A stretch of 64,000 bases of DNA, from assembly GCF_026967935.1 (NCBI RefSeq), contig NZ_JAPVBL010000006.1, positions 296,051-360,050 of the forward strand. Direction: 5' to 3'. Both the position numbers and the translations under genes were made by a program. This DNA comes from Modestobacter sp. VKM Ac-2982 (GTDB lineage Bacteria; Actinomycetota; Actinomycetes; Mycobacteriales; Geodermatophilaceae). Below the pieces are notes generated by a model. That model was not told the DNA's origin. It saw only the letters and a program-made list of their open reading frames with translations, and searched no databases. Shown here piece by piece: positions 41,495 through 52,546 of this stretch (its first letter is position 1; every line of letters begins with the position of its first letter).

Positions 41495-42331
41495 TCACAG
41501 GATCAGCCGGGCGGCTGCCGCACCCAGGCTCGCCGGCAGCGCCAGGACGACGGCCTCGGTCACGGCCATGGCCGGACCCACCCCGTCGAACCGGCCGAAG
41601 GTCCACATCAGGTAGGCCGACACGACCAGCGCGATGACGTAGCCGACGACGGTCAGGGTGAGGAACGAGCGCAGCACCCCACCGACGGCCGGCTCCTGTC
41701 CCCGGAACCCCACCGAGTAGACGAAGCCGTGCATCAGGACCAGGCACAGGACGACGAGGGCCACCGGGTGCCAGGCGCCCATCTTTGCCGCCAGCAACAC
41801 GACCTCCTCCGTGGGCGCGATGTTGGCCGCGAAGACGACCGCACCCGCCGCCATCAGGAGCAGCTCGCCGCCGTAGGTGGTGGTCGGGACCCGTCGGCCG
41901 CCGACACCCAGCTGGCTGCGCGCGAACGACGCGCCCACGGCGGCCGGGAGCATCTCCAAGCTGATGATCGACAAGGAGTCCTGCCAGCCCTGGACGGGCC
42001 TGATCACCGCGAGCACCCCGAGGACCAGCGCCGTCGCCACCGCGGCCATCACGAAGGCCACGCCCGCGTCGGCCAGGTAGCCGGGCCAGCCGACGCCGGG
42101 CATCCCGGCACCGAAGTGCTGGGAGAGGAAGACGACGAGCAGCACGGTCGCCGCGAGCAGCAGGCCGAGGCGGTACCTCGGGATGGACAGGCCGAGTTCC
42201 CAGATCTCCATGGTCATCAGCAGCGGCAGCGCGAACAGCAGGGCACCACCGAACGCACGGCCGCTGCTCTTGGCCAGCAGGTGCCCGTTCTCGGTCCGGG
42301 GTGGCGCCTGCTGGTCGACCCGATCCGCCAC
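41495..42331 (-). CDS. TIGR02587-family integral membrane protein
   Basis: The 278-residue protein has eight predicted hydrophobic helices (from AFGGALLFALPLLMTMEIWELG, GLLLAATVLLVVFL, GVAFVMAAVATALVLGVLAVI, LLLMAAGAVVFAANIAPTEE, VALVVLCLVLMHGFVYSVGF, FLTLTVVGYVIALVVSAYLMW and the C-terminal hydrophobic segment). MTMEIWELG and NIAPTEEV are landmarks of the TIGR02587 family. It is encoded directly upstream of a TIGR02588 gene, the usual partner. I chose the GTG at 42331 (VADRVDQQ) because it is the last start before the conserved part; no strong ribosome-binding site precedes it. Function is unknown. Confidence 0.8.
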   Translation of the reverse strand: MADRVDQQAPPRTENGHLLAKSSGRAFGGALLFALPLLMTMEIWELGLSIPRYRLGLLLAATVLLVVFLSQHFGAGMPGVGWPGYLADAGVAFVMAAVATALVLGVLAVIRPVQGWQDSLSIISLEMLPAAVGASFARSQLGVGGRRVPTTTYGGELLLMAAGAVVFAANIAPTEEVVLLAAKMGAWHPVALVVLCLVLMHGFVYSVGFRGQEPAVGGVLRSFLTLTVVGYVIALVVSAYLMWTFGRFDGVGPAMAVTEAVVLALPASLGAAAARLIL

Positions 42332-42462
42332 CCGGCCAACGTAGTCGGCTCCCCCGATGGCGAGGTCCGGGGGACGACCCTCGGGCGCCGAGGGCACGCA
42401 CGTCGCGCCGCGCGCTCGCCGGCGCGCCTCCACGTCGATGCGGTGCTCTCCCGCCGCGACGA

Positions 42463-42645
42463 CTACTCGTCCGGTTCCACCGTCGGGTCGACCGGCGCCA
42501 CGGTGTCCTCGACCGGGGCGATGTCCTCGTTCTCGACCTCGTCGCCCGAGCAACCGGTGGCGCCCAGGGCGAACGCGCCCGCCATCAGGAGCGGGAAGAG
42601 CCGACGGCGGAGGCCGCCGTGCGGGCCGGGACGGTGGGTGCGCAT
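42463..42645 (-). CDS. small lipoprotein (60 residues)
   Basis: The 60-residue protein starts MRTHRPGPHGGLRRRLFPLLMAGAFALGATGCSGDE: a basic N terminus, a hydrophobic core and the lipobox GATGC (Cys near residue 32), followed by a short acidic tail (EVENEDIAPVEDTVAPVDPTVEPDE). A GGAGG ribosome-binding site stands six bases before the ATG, so it is probably real although it is short. The function is unknown; a cell-surface role is expected. Confidence 0.72.
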   Translation of the reverse strand: MRTHRPGPHGGLRRRLFPLLMAGAFALGATGCSGDEVENEDIAPVEDTVAPVDPTVEPDE

Positions 42646-42776
42646 GGCTGCCTCCGGGGGACGACCGGTCACGGACCCTGCTGGCTCTACCCGTCCACCG
42701 ATCGGCCCATGCTCGCGGGTCGCTTGCACCCCACCGGCGGTCCCGGCGGTCCCGGGGGGCTGCCCGCGGTGCTGGC

Positions 42777-43019
42777 TCAGGTGCCGCGGGGTGCCAGCTC
42801 GTAGACCGGACCGACTTCCGTCCGGCTCGGGTCGGGGGTCTCGTGGACCAGGCTGGGCTCGCTGTTCATCAGCCGGTGCAGGGCCGCACGGGTCTCCTCC
42901 ACGTCGAGGCCGGCCCGGCCGGCGATGTCCTGGAGATGCGGTGCCGAGCTGGCGTCCTCCAACTCGGCCACCACCCGGTACACCGTGGCGTCGTTCCCGG
43001 ACAGGTCTTCCACCCGCAT
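42777..43019 (-). CDS. small hypothetical winged-helix-like protein
   Basis: The 80-residue protein starts MRVEDLSGNDATVYRVVAELE. The ATG has GAGGAGG about six bases upstream, a good ribosome-binding site. HLQDIAGRAGLDVEETRAALHRLMN has the helix-turn-helix-like layout of a small winged helix (residues about 28-52), followed by a beta segment (HETP...GPVYELAPRG). Such proteins are common in this group and their function is not known. It stands alone. Confidence 0.68.
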   Translation of the reverse strand: MRVEDLSGNDATVYRVVAELEDASSAPHLQDIAGRAGLDVEETRAALHRLMNSEPSLVHETPDPSRTEVGPVYELAPRGT

Positions 43020-43323
43020 GGCGGTCCTCCTCGAGGTCGTTGCCCGGACGCGTCCTCAGTACGGTTGCTGTGCCGGAACTCGTGGGTGGCGCGCCTCCCC
43101 GGCCGGCTCGCGAACCGAGAAGAGGTGGCGACGCGGGTCGCCCTGCGCCTGACGGTCGGTGGAACGCCGAGAGGCGAGGCCCCCTCGCGGGACCTCGCCT
43201 CTCGGTCATCTCACGTCAGCGCTGGTGCGGACGGTCATCTGTTCGTGACTGCGTCGAGCGCCACTGCTGACGACGTCGCGCACCGGCCCCGATGGAGCCG
43301 TGCACCGGTTGCGACAGCTGTCG
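43020..43323. other. intergenic region between nrdJ and the winged-helix-like gene
   Basis: The 304-base gap holds the nrdJ terminator (43167-43205) and, nearer 43020-43080, presumably the promoter of the small minus-strand gene at 42777. No further ORF looks real. Confidence 0.6.
43167..43205 (-). terminator. terminator of the nrdR-nrdJ operon
   Basis: A perfect 13-bp stem (43167-43179 with 43193-43205) with a 13-base loop lies about 120 bases downstream of the nrdJ stop. Confidence 0.75.
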
Positions 43324-46209
<2,886 letters not shown>

Positions 46210-46339
46210 CGTGCGAGGGCTCCCTGGGTCGGACTGGTGCGGTGGTGCGGGCGGAGCGGCTGGGGAAGCCGGCGGGTGCCGGAGCCGGGTGGTGCGGTCT
46301 CCTCGTCGAGACCTGTCTAGCGGAGGGGTCGGACAGTTC

Positions 46340-46933
46340 TCACGGGCCGGCGGCGTTGCCGGTGTCGGCCGGCCGCGGACGCTCGGCAGCCCGTCGGCGG
46401 GGGCTCCCGCCCGCGGGGATCTCCTGGTCGTCACCGACGCCGCCCGGCTCAGCGGACCGCCCGTCACCGGCGTCGACGGCGCCGCGGGCCGGTGCGGCCC
46501 GGAGCTCGGCGATCTCCTTCTCGAAGTCGGCGACCGAGGAGAAGCTGCGGTAGACGCTGGCGAAGCGCAGGTAGGCCACCTCGTCGAGGTCGCGCAGCGG
46601 TCCGAGGATGGCGAGACCGACCTCGTTGCTGGGGATCTCGGCGCAGCCGGTGGCCCGCACCGCGTCCTCGACCTGCTGGGCCAGCAGCGCCAGCTGGTCC
46701 TCGTCCACGGGACGTCCCTGACAGGCCCGCCGCACACCGGCGACGACCTTCCCCCGGGCGAAGGGCTCGCTGACGCCGCTGCGCTTCACGACGGCGAGGA
46801 CGGCCTCCTCCACGGTGGTGAAGCGGCGCCCACATCCCGGGCAGGAGCGTCGACGGCGGGTGGTCGCCCCCTCGTCGGTCTCCCGCGAGTCGATCACCCG
46901 GCTGTCGGGGTTGTGGCAGAAGGGGCATCGCAT
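46340..46933 (-). CDS. nrdR: transcriptional repressor NrdR
   Basis: The 197-residue protein starts [40 protein letters not shown]: the N-terminal four-Cys zinc finger (C3, C6, C31, C34) that binds NrdR boxes is followed by the ATP cone (about 50-140), which binds ATP/dATP. NrdR represses ribonucleotide reductase genes, here nrdJ downstream in the same operon. The C-terminal about 50 residues are a disordered Arg/Ala/Pro tail beyond the usual length of about 150. Candidate NrdR boxes lie at 47100-47145. Confidence 0.96.
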   Translation of the reverse strand: MRCPFCHNPDSRVIDSRETDEGATTRRRRSCPGCGRRFTTVEEAVLAVVKRSGVSEPFARGKVVAGVRRACQGRPVDEDQLALLAQQVEDAVRATGCAEIPSNEVGLAILGPLRDLDEVAYLRFASVYRSFSSVADFEKEIAELRAAPARGAVDAGDGRSAEPGGVGDDQEIPAGGSPRRRAAERPRPADTGNAAGP

Positions 46934-47025
46934 GCCGACTTCCTCCTTCCCGAGGTGTCGCGAGGGCTCTCGTCGCGGCGTCGTGACACCGTGACCGGGC
47001 CCGACCCGATGGCCGTGCTGTGGAC

Positions 47026-47060
47026 TGCGCCGGGGACATCCGGTGGATGCGCCGGGGACA
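47026..47060. repeat. 13-bp direct repeat upstream of nrdR
   Basis: TGCGCCGGGGACA occurs at 47026-47038 and again at 47048-47060, 22 bases apart start to start, about two helical turns. It lies between the nrdR start and the candidate NrdR boxes and may be a second regulator-binding site. Confidence 0.7.
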
Positions 47061-47099
47061 ACGTGTGGAACGGCTGTGGATGGGGCTTACAGCTCTGTA

Positions 47100-47145
47100 A
47101 CTACTAGATGTTGTGGTGGAACCGTACGACCACCCCCACAGGTGT
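47100..47145 (-). promoter_or_regulatory. two candidate NrdR boxes
   Basis: On the minus strand the first box reads CACAACATCTAGTAGT (47115-47100) and the second ACACCTGTGGGGGTGG (47145-47130). Both keep parts of the NrdR box consensus (ACA-N-TAT-like core, GTGT ends), and their centres are 30 bases apart, close to the three-turn spacing known for NrdR box pairs. They would overlap the operon promoter. Assignment is by eye. Confidence 0.45.
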
Positions 47146-47348
47146 GCAAGCCCCGGGGTGCGTGTCGTCTTCCGCAACTGCCCCGGACGCCCCTCGGGGC
47201 CCCTCTCGCCACAGCCATCGCCGCCGGAACAGCCTGCCCACCAAGGCACGGGGCGCCCCGGAGACGGCCGAGCCGGAGCACTCAGGGACGACGGACGGCC
47301 GCCACCCTCACCACCCGCCGTCGTGCACACCTGCACCAAGCAGCCCGA

Positions 47349-47933
47349 TCAGGGCAGCTCGAGCACCTGGCCGGGGACGAGGTCGACGTCGGAGAGGCCG
47401 TTCACGTCGAGGAGCGCGTCGACGACGGCGCGCCGGTCCTCCTCCGGGGCGATCTCCCCTGCGATGGACCACAGGGTGTCCCCGGACTGGACGACGATCG
47501 TCGCTGAGCCGGCCAGCTCCAGGCCCCCTCCGGCACCGCCGGACTCGATCGCGATCGTCGCCGCGGCGACGGACACCCCGAAGGCGATGGACAGCCCGGC
47601 GATCACCCGCCGCCCGCGCCGGGTCAGGCGCAGTGGCGCCGACCCACCCGACTCCGCCGACACCCCGCCGCCTGCCTGCCGCACACGACCGCCGCGACCC
47701 GTCGAGCCACCGTCCACGACACCGACCCGGCGGCCCGGGCACCCGTCGTCGCGCCCGACGTCAAGCCGGAGCACCACCGGCAGTGCCGGGCGAGGCGCCC
47801 GCGACAGCCGCACGGGCGGACCCTGCACCGGGGGGCCGGACGAGGGCGCCACCTGACCCGCCCCCGGGAACGGGAGCACGACCGCCATCGAGGCCGGGGC
47901 GGCGACGGGGCGCTCGAGCTGCGGAATGGCCAT
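47349..47933 (-). CDS. LysM-domain membrane protein, ChiZ/DivS-like SOS-induced division regulator
   Basis: The 194-residue protein has a long Pro/Arg-rich cytoplasmic N terminus, one membrane helix (about 110-130, RRVIAGLSIAFGVSVAAATIAI) and an extracytoplasmic LysM domain (about 145-194; VVQSGDTLWSIAGEIAP...VLLPGQVLELP-type ending). It lies next to lexA and nrdR, as Rv2719c (ChiZ) does between Rv2718c and lexA in Mycobacterium, and as DivS does in Corynebacterium. Those proteins block cell division during DNA damage. An SOS box (47967-47982) stands 34 bases upstream. Family role is inferred from synteny; sequence resemblance is weak outside LysM. Confidence 0.82.
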   Translation of the reverse strand: MAIPQLERPVAAPASMAVVLPFPGAGQVAPSSGPPVQGPPVRLSRAPRPALPVVLRLDVGRDDGCPGRRVGVVDGGSTGRGGRVRQAGGGVSAESGGSAPLRLTRRGRRVIAGLSIAFGVSVAAATIAIESGGAGGGLELAGSATIVVQSGDTLWSIAGEIAPEEDRRAVVDALLDVNGLSDVDLVPGQVLELP

Positions 47934-47966
47934 CGGGGTGCTCCAGGGGTCTCGGTGCCGGGCTCA

Positions 47967-47982
47967 TCGAACGCACGTTCGA
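47967..47982. promoter_or_regulatory. SOS (LexA) box, perfect
   Basis: TCGAAC-N4-GTTCGA is an exact match to the actinobacterial LexA operator, 34 bases upstream of the LysM gene start and about 220 bases before lexA. Confidence 0.88.
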
Positions 47983-47983
47983 T

Positions 47984-47999
47984 TCGAACGTGTGTGCGA
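47984..47999. promoter_or_regulatory. SOS (LexA) box, one mismatch
   Basis: TCGAAC-N4-GTGCGA starts two bases after the first SOS box; one base differs from the consensus. Confidence 0.7.
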
Positions 48000-48046
48000 T
48001 GTCTACCGCACACCTCCGACAGGAACACGCCGACACGACGACTTCT

Positions 48047-48062
48047 TCGAACACCTGTTTGA
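48047..48062. promoter_or_regulatory. SOS (LexA) box, one mismatch, lexA-proximal
   Basis: TCGAAC-N4-GTTTGA lies 138 bases before the lexA start; one base differs from the consensus. It is the likely autoregulatory operator of lexA. Confidence 0.78.
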
Positions 48063-48199
48063 ACGCGGGCGTCCGAGGCGATACGGTTCGAGGCGATCGA
48101 GGACGGCGTCCACGGTCCGGCTCGCCGTGGTGACACGGCTGTCGGCACGGCAGGGCGCCACCGGGAACTGCTGCCCAGGCAGCCGGACGAGGAGGACAC

Positions 48200-49021
48200 A
48201 TGGCGGTCGACGGCCCGAAGGTGCGCGGCGGCAAGAGCCCTTCGCGTGGAGCCGCCGACTCGGCACCCGCCGACGGCGCAGCACCGACGGCCGCCGCGGG
48301 GGCGGGTGCCGCGGTGCGGGAGTTCCCCGACCGAGCTGCGGACGGCGACGGTCTGACCCAGCGGCAGCGACGGGTGCTCGAGGTCATCCGCGACTCCATC
48401 GAGCGCCGTGGCTACCCGCCCTCGGTGCGCGAGATCGGAGAGGCGGTCGGCCTCTCCTCCGCCTCGTCGGTGGCCCACCAGCTGTCGGTGCTGCAGCGCA
48501 AGGGGTGGCTGCGCCGTGACCCCAACCGGCCCCGAGCCCTCGACGTGCGCCTGCCCGGCGACGGCAGCGCCACGGCGACGAACGAGGCCGCCGCGGCACT
48601 GGCCGGATCCGGAGCGAGCAGCGGTGTCGACGACGCCTCGGCTCCCCGACCCACGTACGTGCCCCTCGTCGGGCGGATCGCCGCCGGTGGTCCGGTGCTG
48701 GCCGAGCAGGCCGTCGAGGACGTCTTCCCGCTCCCCCGGGAACTGGTCGGCGACGGCACCCTCTTCATGCTGAAGGTGGCGGGTGACTCGATGGTCGATG
48801 CGGCGATCTGCGACGGCGACTGGGTCGTCGTCCGGCAGCAGCCGACCGCGGAGAACGGCGAGATCGTCGCCGCGATGATCGACGGCGAGGCGACGGTGAA
48901 GACCTACAAGCGGCGCGACGGGCACGTGTGGCTGCTGCCGCACAACGCCGCCTACGAGCCGATCCCGGGCGATGACGCCACGGTCCTCGGCCGGGTAGTC
49001 ACGGTGCTGCGCCGGGTCTGA
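48200..49021 (+). CDS. lexA: SOS repressor LexA
   Basis: The 273-residue protein has an N-terminal extension of about 50 residues and then the winged helix ([55 protein letters not shown], about 52-110). The C-terminal peptidase domain has the Ala-Gly self-cleavage site in GRIAAGGPV, Ser197 (GDSM) and Lys234 (TVKTYK). It represses SOS genes and is cleaved in the presence of RecA filaments. GAGGAGG precedes the ATG at 48200. SOS boxes upstream indicate autoregulation. The N-terminal extension is longer than the E. coli protein but usual in actinobacteria. Confidence 0.97.
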   Translation: MAVDGPKVRGGKSPSRGAADSAPADGAAPTAAAGAGAAVREFPDRAADGDGLTQRQRRVLEVIRDSIERRGYPPSVREIGEAVGLSSASSVAHQLSVLQRKGWLRRDPNRPRALDVRLPGDGSATATNEAAAALAGSGASSGVDDASAPRPTYVPLVGRIAAGGPVLAEQAVEDVFPLPRELVGDGTLFMLKVAGDSMVDAAICDGDWVVVRQQPTAENGEIVAAMIDGEATVKTYKRRDGHVWLLPHNAAYEPIPGDDATVLGRVVTVLRRV

Positions 49022-49033
49022 GCTCTGCCGGGC

Positions 49034-49061
49034 GCGCCGGGTTCGCCGTGCGACCCGGCGC
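49034..49061 (+). terminator. candidate lexA terminator
   Basis: A 9-bp perfect stem (GCGCCGGGT with ACCCGGCGC, 49034-49042/49053-49061) with a 10-base loop begins 13 bases after the lexA stop. Confidence 0.55.
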
Positions 49062-49131
49062 TCATCGCACCCGGCTCGTCATCAGCCCGAGTCGTCATCC
49101 GTTCCGGTGGGGTGTGCGAGCCAGACGCTGA

Positions 49132-50199
49132 TCAGGCCGGGTGCCGCCGGATCTTGCCGCCGATCCACACCAGCACGGTGGCCACGACTGCGGCGATGAC
49201 GCCGGCGGTGAGCGGGGCGACCCCACCGGCGGTGGCCAGCGACCCGGCAGCGGCCTCGGTGGCCGCCGCCGGTGGCGGCGCCGCCAGGTCACCGGCGGCC
49301 GGCACCAGGGTCACCGCCCCGGGCAGCCCTTCCCCGGCGACGAGCAGGTCCCGGTCGTTGGCCGCGAAGGCGATGGCCTCCCCCTGGGGGGCTTCCGGGA
49401 GTGGAACGCGCACCGGGGGGCCGGCCAACGCCCCGGCGACGTCCGAACCGCTCAACGGCCAGATGTAGGCGTCGGTGTAGGTGCGCAGGGCGATCCGTGA
49501 GCCGTCGGCGGACACCGCGCCACCGGTGACCAGCAACTGGCCGGCCCGGCCCACGGGACCGCCCGGCGTGCCGGTCAACGTGAACCCGAGCCCCGCCACC
49601 TTGCTCATCGGCACGGTGGCCCCGTCGGCGAGGGGCGCATCGGGCCGGTACACGGAGCTGGCGCCGAGCACCTCCTTGGTCACCAGGTACGGGGTGCCGT
49701 CGGGCGCGAGCAGCAGCGCCTCCGCGTCGCGCGGGCCGTCGGGATAGGTCAACCTGCTCAGCAGGGTGGTCCCGTCGGGGCGAAGGCCGATCAGCGCGAC
49801 CGTCTCGCGGCTCTGCGCGTTGTCCCCGATGTCGGCCAACCAGATGGTGCCGTCCGCGGCGAGGGCGAGGTCCTCGGGGTCGTAGGGGTCGACCTCCGCG
49901 GTGCGCACCTCACCCACCGTGCAGGCCCCGTCGAGCACGAGCACCTCGGCGCGGTCGCCGCCGTCGTTCATCGCGAGCATCGCCTCGCCGGCGCTGGCCA
50001 GGCCGGAGAGCTCAGGGAGCCGCGGGTCGGTGATCTCGCACCGGGTGACCGGCTCGCCGAAGGGGGCGACAGCGTCGTCGGCGGCCGCCGACCCGGCGGA
50101 GACCAACGCGACCAGCAGGCCGAGGGGCGCGCCGAGGACGGCACCGGCCGCCCTGCGGCGGGTGGCGCGGCTACGCCTGCGATCGGCCGGCTCTGGCAC
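49132..50199 (-). CDS. secreted/membrane-anchored beta-propeller-like hypothetical protein
   Basis: The 355-residue protein has an Arg-rich N terminus and a signal peptide (about 20-45, AAGAVLGAPLGLLVALVSAGSAAA), a body of repeated beta segments that looks like a propeller (DLALAADGTIWLADIGDN, ALLLAPDGTPYLVTKE, GGAVSADGSRIALRTYTD, EAIAFAANDRDLLVAGEG), and a C-terminal membrane helix with basic end (VAATVLVWIGGKIRRH). It may be an extracellular esterase-like or binding protein; no catalytic motif is visible. I chose the GTG at 50199, whose first 29 bases overlap the end of the PAP2 gene, so the two are coupled. Function is unknown. Confidence 0.72.
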   Translation of the reverse strand: MPEPADRRRSRATRRRAAGAVLGAPLGLLVALVSAGSAAADDAVAPFGEPVTRCEITDPRLPELSGLASAGEAMLAMNDGGDRAEVLVLDGACTVGEVRTAEVDPYDPEDLALAADGTIWLADIGDNAQSRETVALIGLRPDGTTLLSRLTYPDGPRDAEALLLAPDGTPYLVTKEVLGASSVYRPDAPLADGATVPMSKVAGLGFTLTGTPGGPVGRAGQLLVTGGAVSADGSRIALRTYTDAYIWPLSGSDVAGALAGPPVRVPLPEAPQGEAIAFAANDRDLLVAGEGLPGAVTLVPAAGDLAAPPPAAATEAAAGSLATAGGVAPLTAGVIAAVVATVLVWIGGKIRRHPA

Positions 50200-50899
50200 G
50201 AACCCAGCGTGACAGCCCGACAGCGTCGAGTCCGTGAACCACGCCCAACAGCAGGATCCCGACCGACAGCCCGACCACGGCATCGGTGACCCAGTGGAAG
50301 TCCAGCGCCACCATGGCCACACCTGTTGCCACCGGCCCCAGCACGCTGAGCACCCAGGTGGCCCGCTGCACTGCCGGTGGCAGGCCGAACTCCACGGCCT
50401 GCCACCGGGCCACCCCCCACATCAGGACGGCGTTCGCCACGTGCCCCGAGGGGTAGCTGGCACCGTCCAGGTGGAAGAACGACCCGGGGAACGCCGGGGC
50501 CGTGCGACCGGTGCCCCACTTGAACGCGTAGACCACGGTGGTGAGCAGGGCGAGCGCGACGACCACCCGGACCAGGGGCACCAGCGTCCGCTGCCGCACG
50601 GCCAACCAGCCGACCAGGCCGGCCAGGACGACGAGGATCGTCACCCGGCCGCCGATCTGGGTGACGACCCAGATCGGCCAATAGGCCCAGGAGTCCCGGA
50701 GCGCCCAGACGCTGGTCACCTCGGAGACCCGCAGGTCCATCCGCTCCAGCCACCCGCGGCCGAGCAGGTTGACGGTCACCCCGACGGTGACGAGGGCGGC
50801 GAGGACGAGCAGCCACCACGGCGGCCGGCCCACCCCGATGACCGGCGCAGCCGGTCGGCCACCGGTGGCCGCCGGCCGGTCCACCGCTCCCCTGGTCAC
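50171..50899 (-). CDS. PAP2-family phosphatase
   Basis: The 242-residue membrane protein has about six helices and the three PAP2 motifs: KWGTGRTAP (motif 1), SYPSGH (motif 2) and DFHWVTDAVVG (motif 3, with His and Asp). The family dephosphorylates lipid phosphates such as phosphatidic acid or undecaprenyl pyrophosphate, or glycerol/sugar phosphates; the substrate is not known. It is encoded upstream of the beta-propeller-like gene in the same direction with a 29-base overlap. Start ATG at 50899. Confidence 0.88.
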   Translation of the reverse strand: MTRGAVDRPAATGGRPAAPVIGVGRPPWWLLVLAALVTVGVTVNLLGRGWLERMDLRVSEVTSVWALRDSWAYWPIWVVTQIGGRVTILVVLAGLVGWLAVRQRTLVPLVRVVVALALLTTVVYAFKWGTGRTAPAFPGSFFHLDGASYPSGHVANAVLMWGVARWQAVEFGLPPAVQRATWVLSVLGPVATGVAMVALDFHWVTDAVVGLSVGILLLGVVHGLDAVGLSRWVRARAGRSQA

Positions 50900-51000
50900 C
50901 GCCTCACGGTACCGGGGCGCCGTGACCTGCTCGTGATCCGACGAGCCTGCTCACGGGTCTGACGCGCACGTCCACGCGTCGGGGAGCGGCGGGGCCTCGG

Positions 51001-52497
51001 TCAGACCTCGGCGGCAGGTGCGGTGAAGCCGTCGAGCTGGGCGGCCAGGCCGGCGTCGACACGCGCGGTCAACCGGGTCCCGGTCGCCTCGTGCGCCTCC
51101 TCGACGACCTCGCCGTCCCGGTGCACCCGGGCGACCAGGTCGCCCCGGTCGTAGGGCACGAGGACCTTGACGTCGATGTGCGGGTGCGGGAGCCGCTGGG
51201 CGATCACGTCGCGGAGCGCCTCGATGCCCTCACCGGTCCGGGCCGACACCCACATCGCCCCGGGGAGCGCCTGGCGCAGCGCCAGCATGTCCTCCTCGGT
51301 CATGGCGTCGACCTTGTTGACCACGATCAGCTCCGGGACGGCGGACGCGTCGATCTCGTTGAGCACCGTGTGCACCGCGTCGATCTGGCCCAGCGGGTCG
51401 GAGTCGGAGCCGTCGACGACGTGGACGAGCAGGTCGGCGTCGGCCACCTCCTCCAGCGTGGAGCGGAACGCGTCCACCAGCTGGTGCGGCAGGTGACGCA
51501 CGAACCCGACCGTGTCGGTCATCGTGTACTCGCGCCCCTCGGGCGTCTGCGCGCGGCGGACCGTCGGGTCCAGGGTGGCGAACAGCGCGTCCTGCACGAG
51601 CACGCCGGCCCCGGTGAGCTGGTTGAGCAGGCTGGACTTGCCTGCGTTGGTGTAGCCGGCGATCGCCACGCTCGGCGTCGCGTTGCGGTCTCGGGAGTTC
51701 CGCTGCGTCGTCCGGGCGGTCGCCATCCCGGCGATCTCCTTGCGCAGCTTGCTCACCCGGGACCGGATCCGCCGCCGGTCGGTCTCGATCTTGGTCTCAC
51801 CCGGGCCGCGGGTGCCGATGCCGCCACCACCGGCGACGCGGCCACCGGCCTGCCGGCTCAGCGACTCACCCCAGCCGCGCAGTCGGGGCAGCATGTACTG
51901 CATCTGGGCCAGCTCGACCTGGGCCTTGCCCTCCCGGCTGGTGGCGTGCTGGGCGAAGATGTCCAGGATCAGGGCGGTCCGGTCGACCACCTTGACCTTG
52001 AGCACCTTCTCCAGCTGGTTGAGCTGGCCGGGGGCCAGCTCCCCGTCGCAGATCACAGTGTCCGCGCCGGTGGCGGCGACGACCTCGCGCAGCTCGGCGG
52101 CCTTGCCGGAGCCGACGTATGTGGCCGGGTCCGGCTTGTCCCGGCGCTGCATCAGCGCGTCGAGCACCTGGGAACCGGCGGTCTCGGCGAGCGCGGCGAG
52201 CTCGGTCAGCGAACGCTGCGCGTCGGCCGCCGTCCCCTCGGTCCAGACGCCGACCAGGACGACCCGCTCCAGGCGGAGCTGGCGGTACTCGACCTCGGTG
52301 ACGTCGGTGAGCTCGGTGCCGAGCCCCGCGACCCGGCGGAGTGCGCCGCGCTCCTCCTTGACGTAGGAGCCGGTGGTGTCGTCAGCGGCGTCCCACTGAC
52401 CGGCCGGTGCCGGCTTGGTGTCGGGCATGCTGGCGCGCGCCTTGTCGACACGGGCTTCTGCCTCGTCGAGGATCGCGCGGTTCTGGGCTGTCGTCAT
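51001..52497 (-). CDS. hflX: GTPase HflX
   Basis: The 498-residue ribosome-associated GTPase has an N-terminal HflX domain (about 60-240, TYVGSGKAAELREVV...VVDRTALILDIFAQHATSREGKAQVELAQMQYMLPRLRG), the Gly-rich linker GGRVAGGGGIGTRGPGETKIE, and a G domain with Walker A GYTNAGKS, switch DTVGFVRHLP, NKVD and SARTGEGI. HflX splits stalled or stressed ribosomes. The ATG at 52497 gives the usual actinobacterial length; upstream in-frame starts would extend into the ArsR-like gene. It is conserved next to lexA and dapF in actinobacteria. Confidence 0.95.
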   Translation of the reverse strand: MTTAQNRAILDEAEARVDKARASMPDTKPAPAGQWDAADDTTGSYVKEERGALRRVAGLGTELTDVTEVEYRQLRLERVVLVGVWTEGTAADAQRSLTELAALAETAGSQVLDALMQRRDKPDPATYVGSGKAAELREVVAATGADTVICDGELAPGQLNQLEKVLKVKVVDRTALILDIFAQHATSREGKAQVELAQMQYMLPRLRGWGESLSRQAGGRVAGGGGIGTRGPGETKIETDRRRIRSRVSKLRKEIAGMATARTTQRNSRDRNATPSVAIAGYTNAGKSSLLNQLTGAGVLVQDALFATLDPTVRRAQTPEGREYTMTDTVGFVRHLPHQLVDAFRSTLEEVADADLLVHVVDGSDSDPLGQIDAVHTVLNEIDASAVPELIVVNKVDAMTEEDMLALRQALPGAMWVSARTGEGIEALRDVIAQRLPHPHIDVKVLVPYDRGDLVARVHRDGEVVEEAHEATGTRLTARVDAGLAAQLDGFTAPAAEV

Positions 52498-52546
52498 CGT
52501 CTCCAGCGTGGCATGCCCCTGGTCCTGGGGCGACCGACTTGTCACA

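Larger units (their letters stand above)
46934..47348. other. long intergenic region upstream of nrdR
   Basis: The 415-base gap holds the promoter region of the nrdR-nrdJ operon: a 13-bp direct repeat at 47026 and 47048, and two candidate NrdR boxes at 47100-47145. The part nearest the LysM gene (47150-47348) shows no gene, repeat or clear terminator. Confidence 0.6.

Noticed and set aside
46934-47348. Possible cobalamin riboswitch before the B12-dependent reductase operon
   Set aside because: No B12-box-like conserved core or the expected long helical leader was seen; the region fits NrdR boxes and direct repeats instead.
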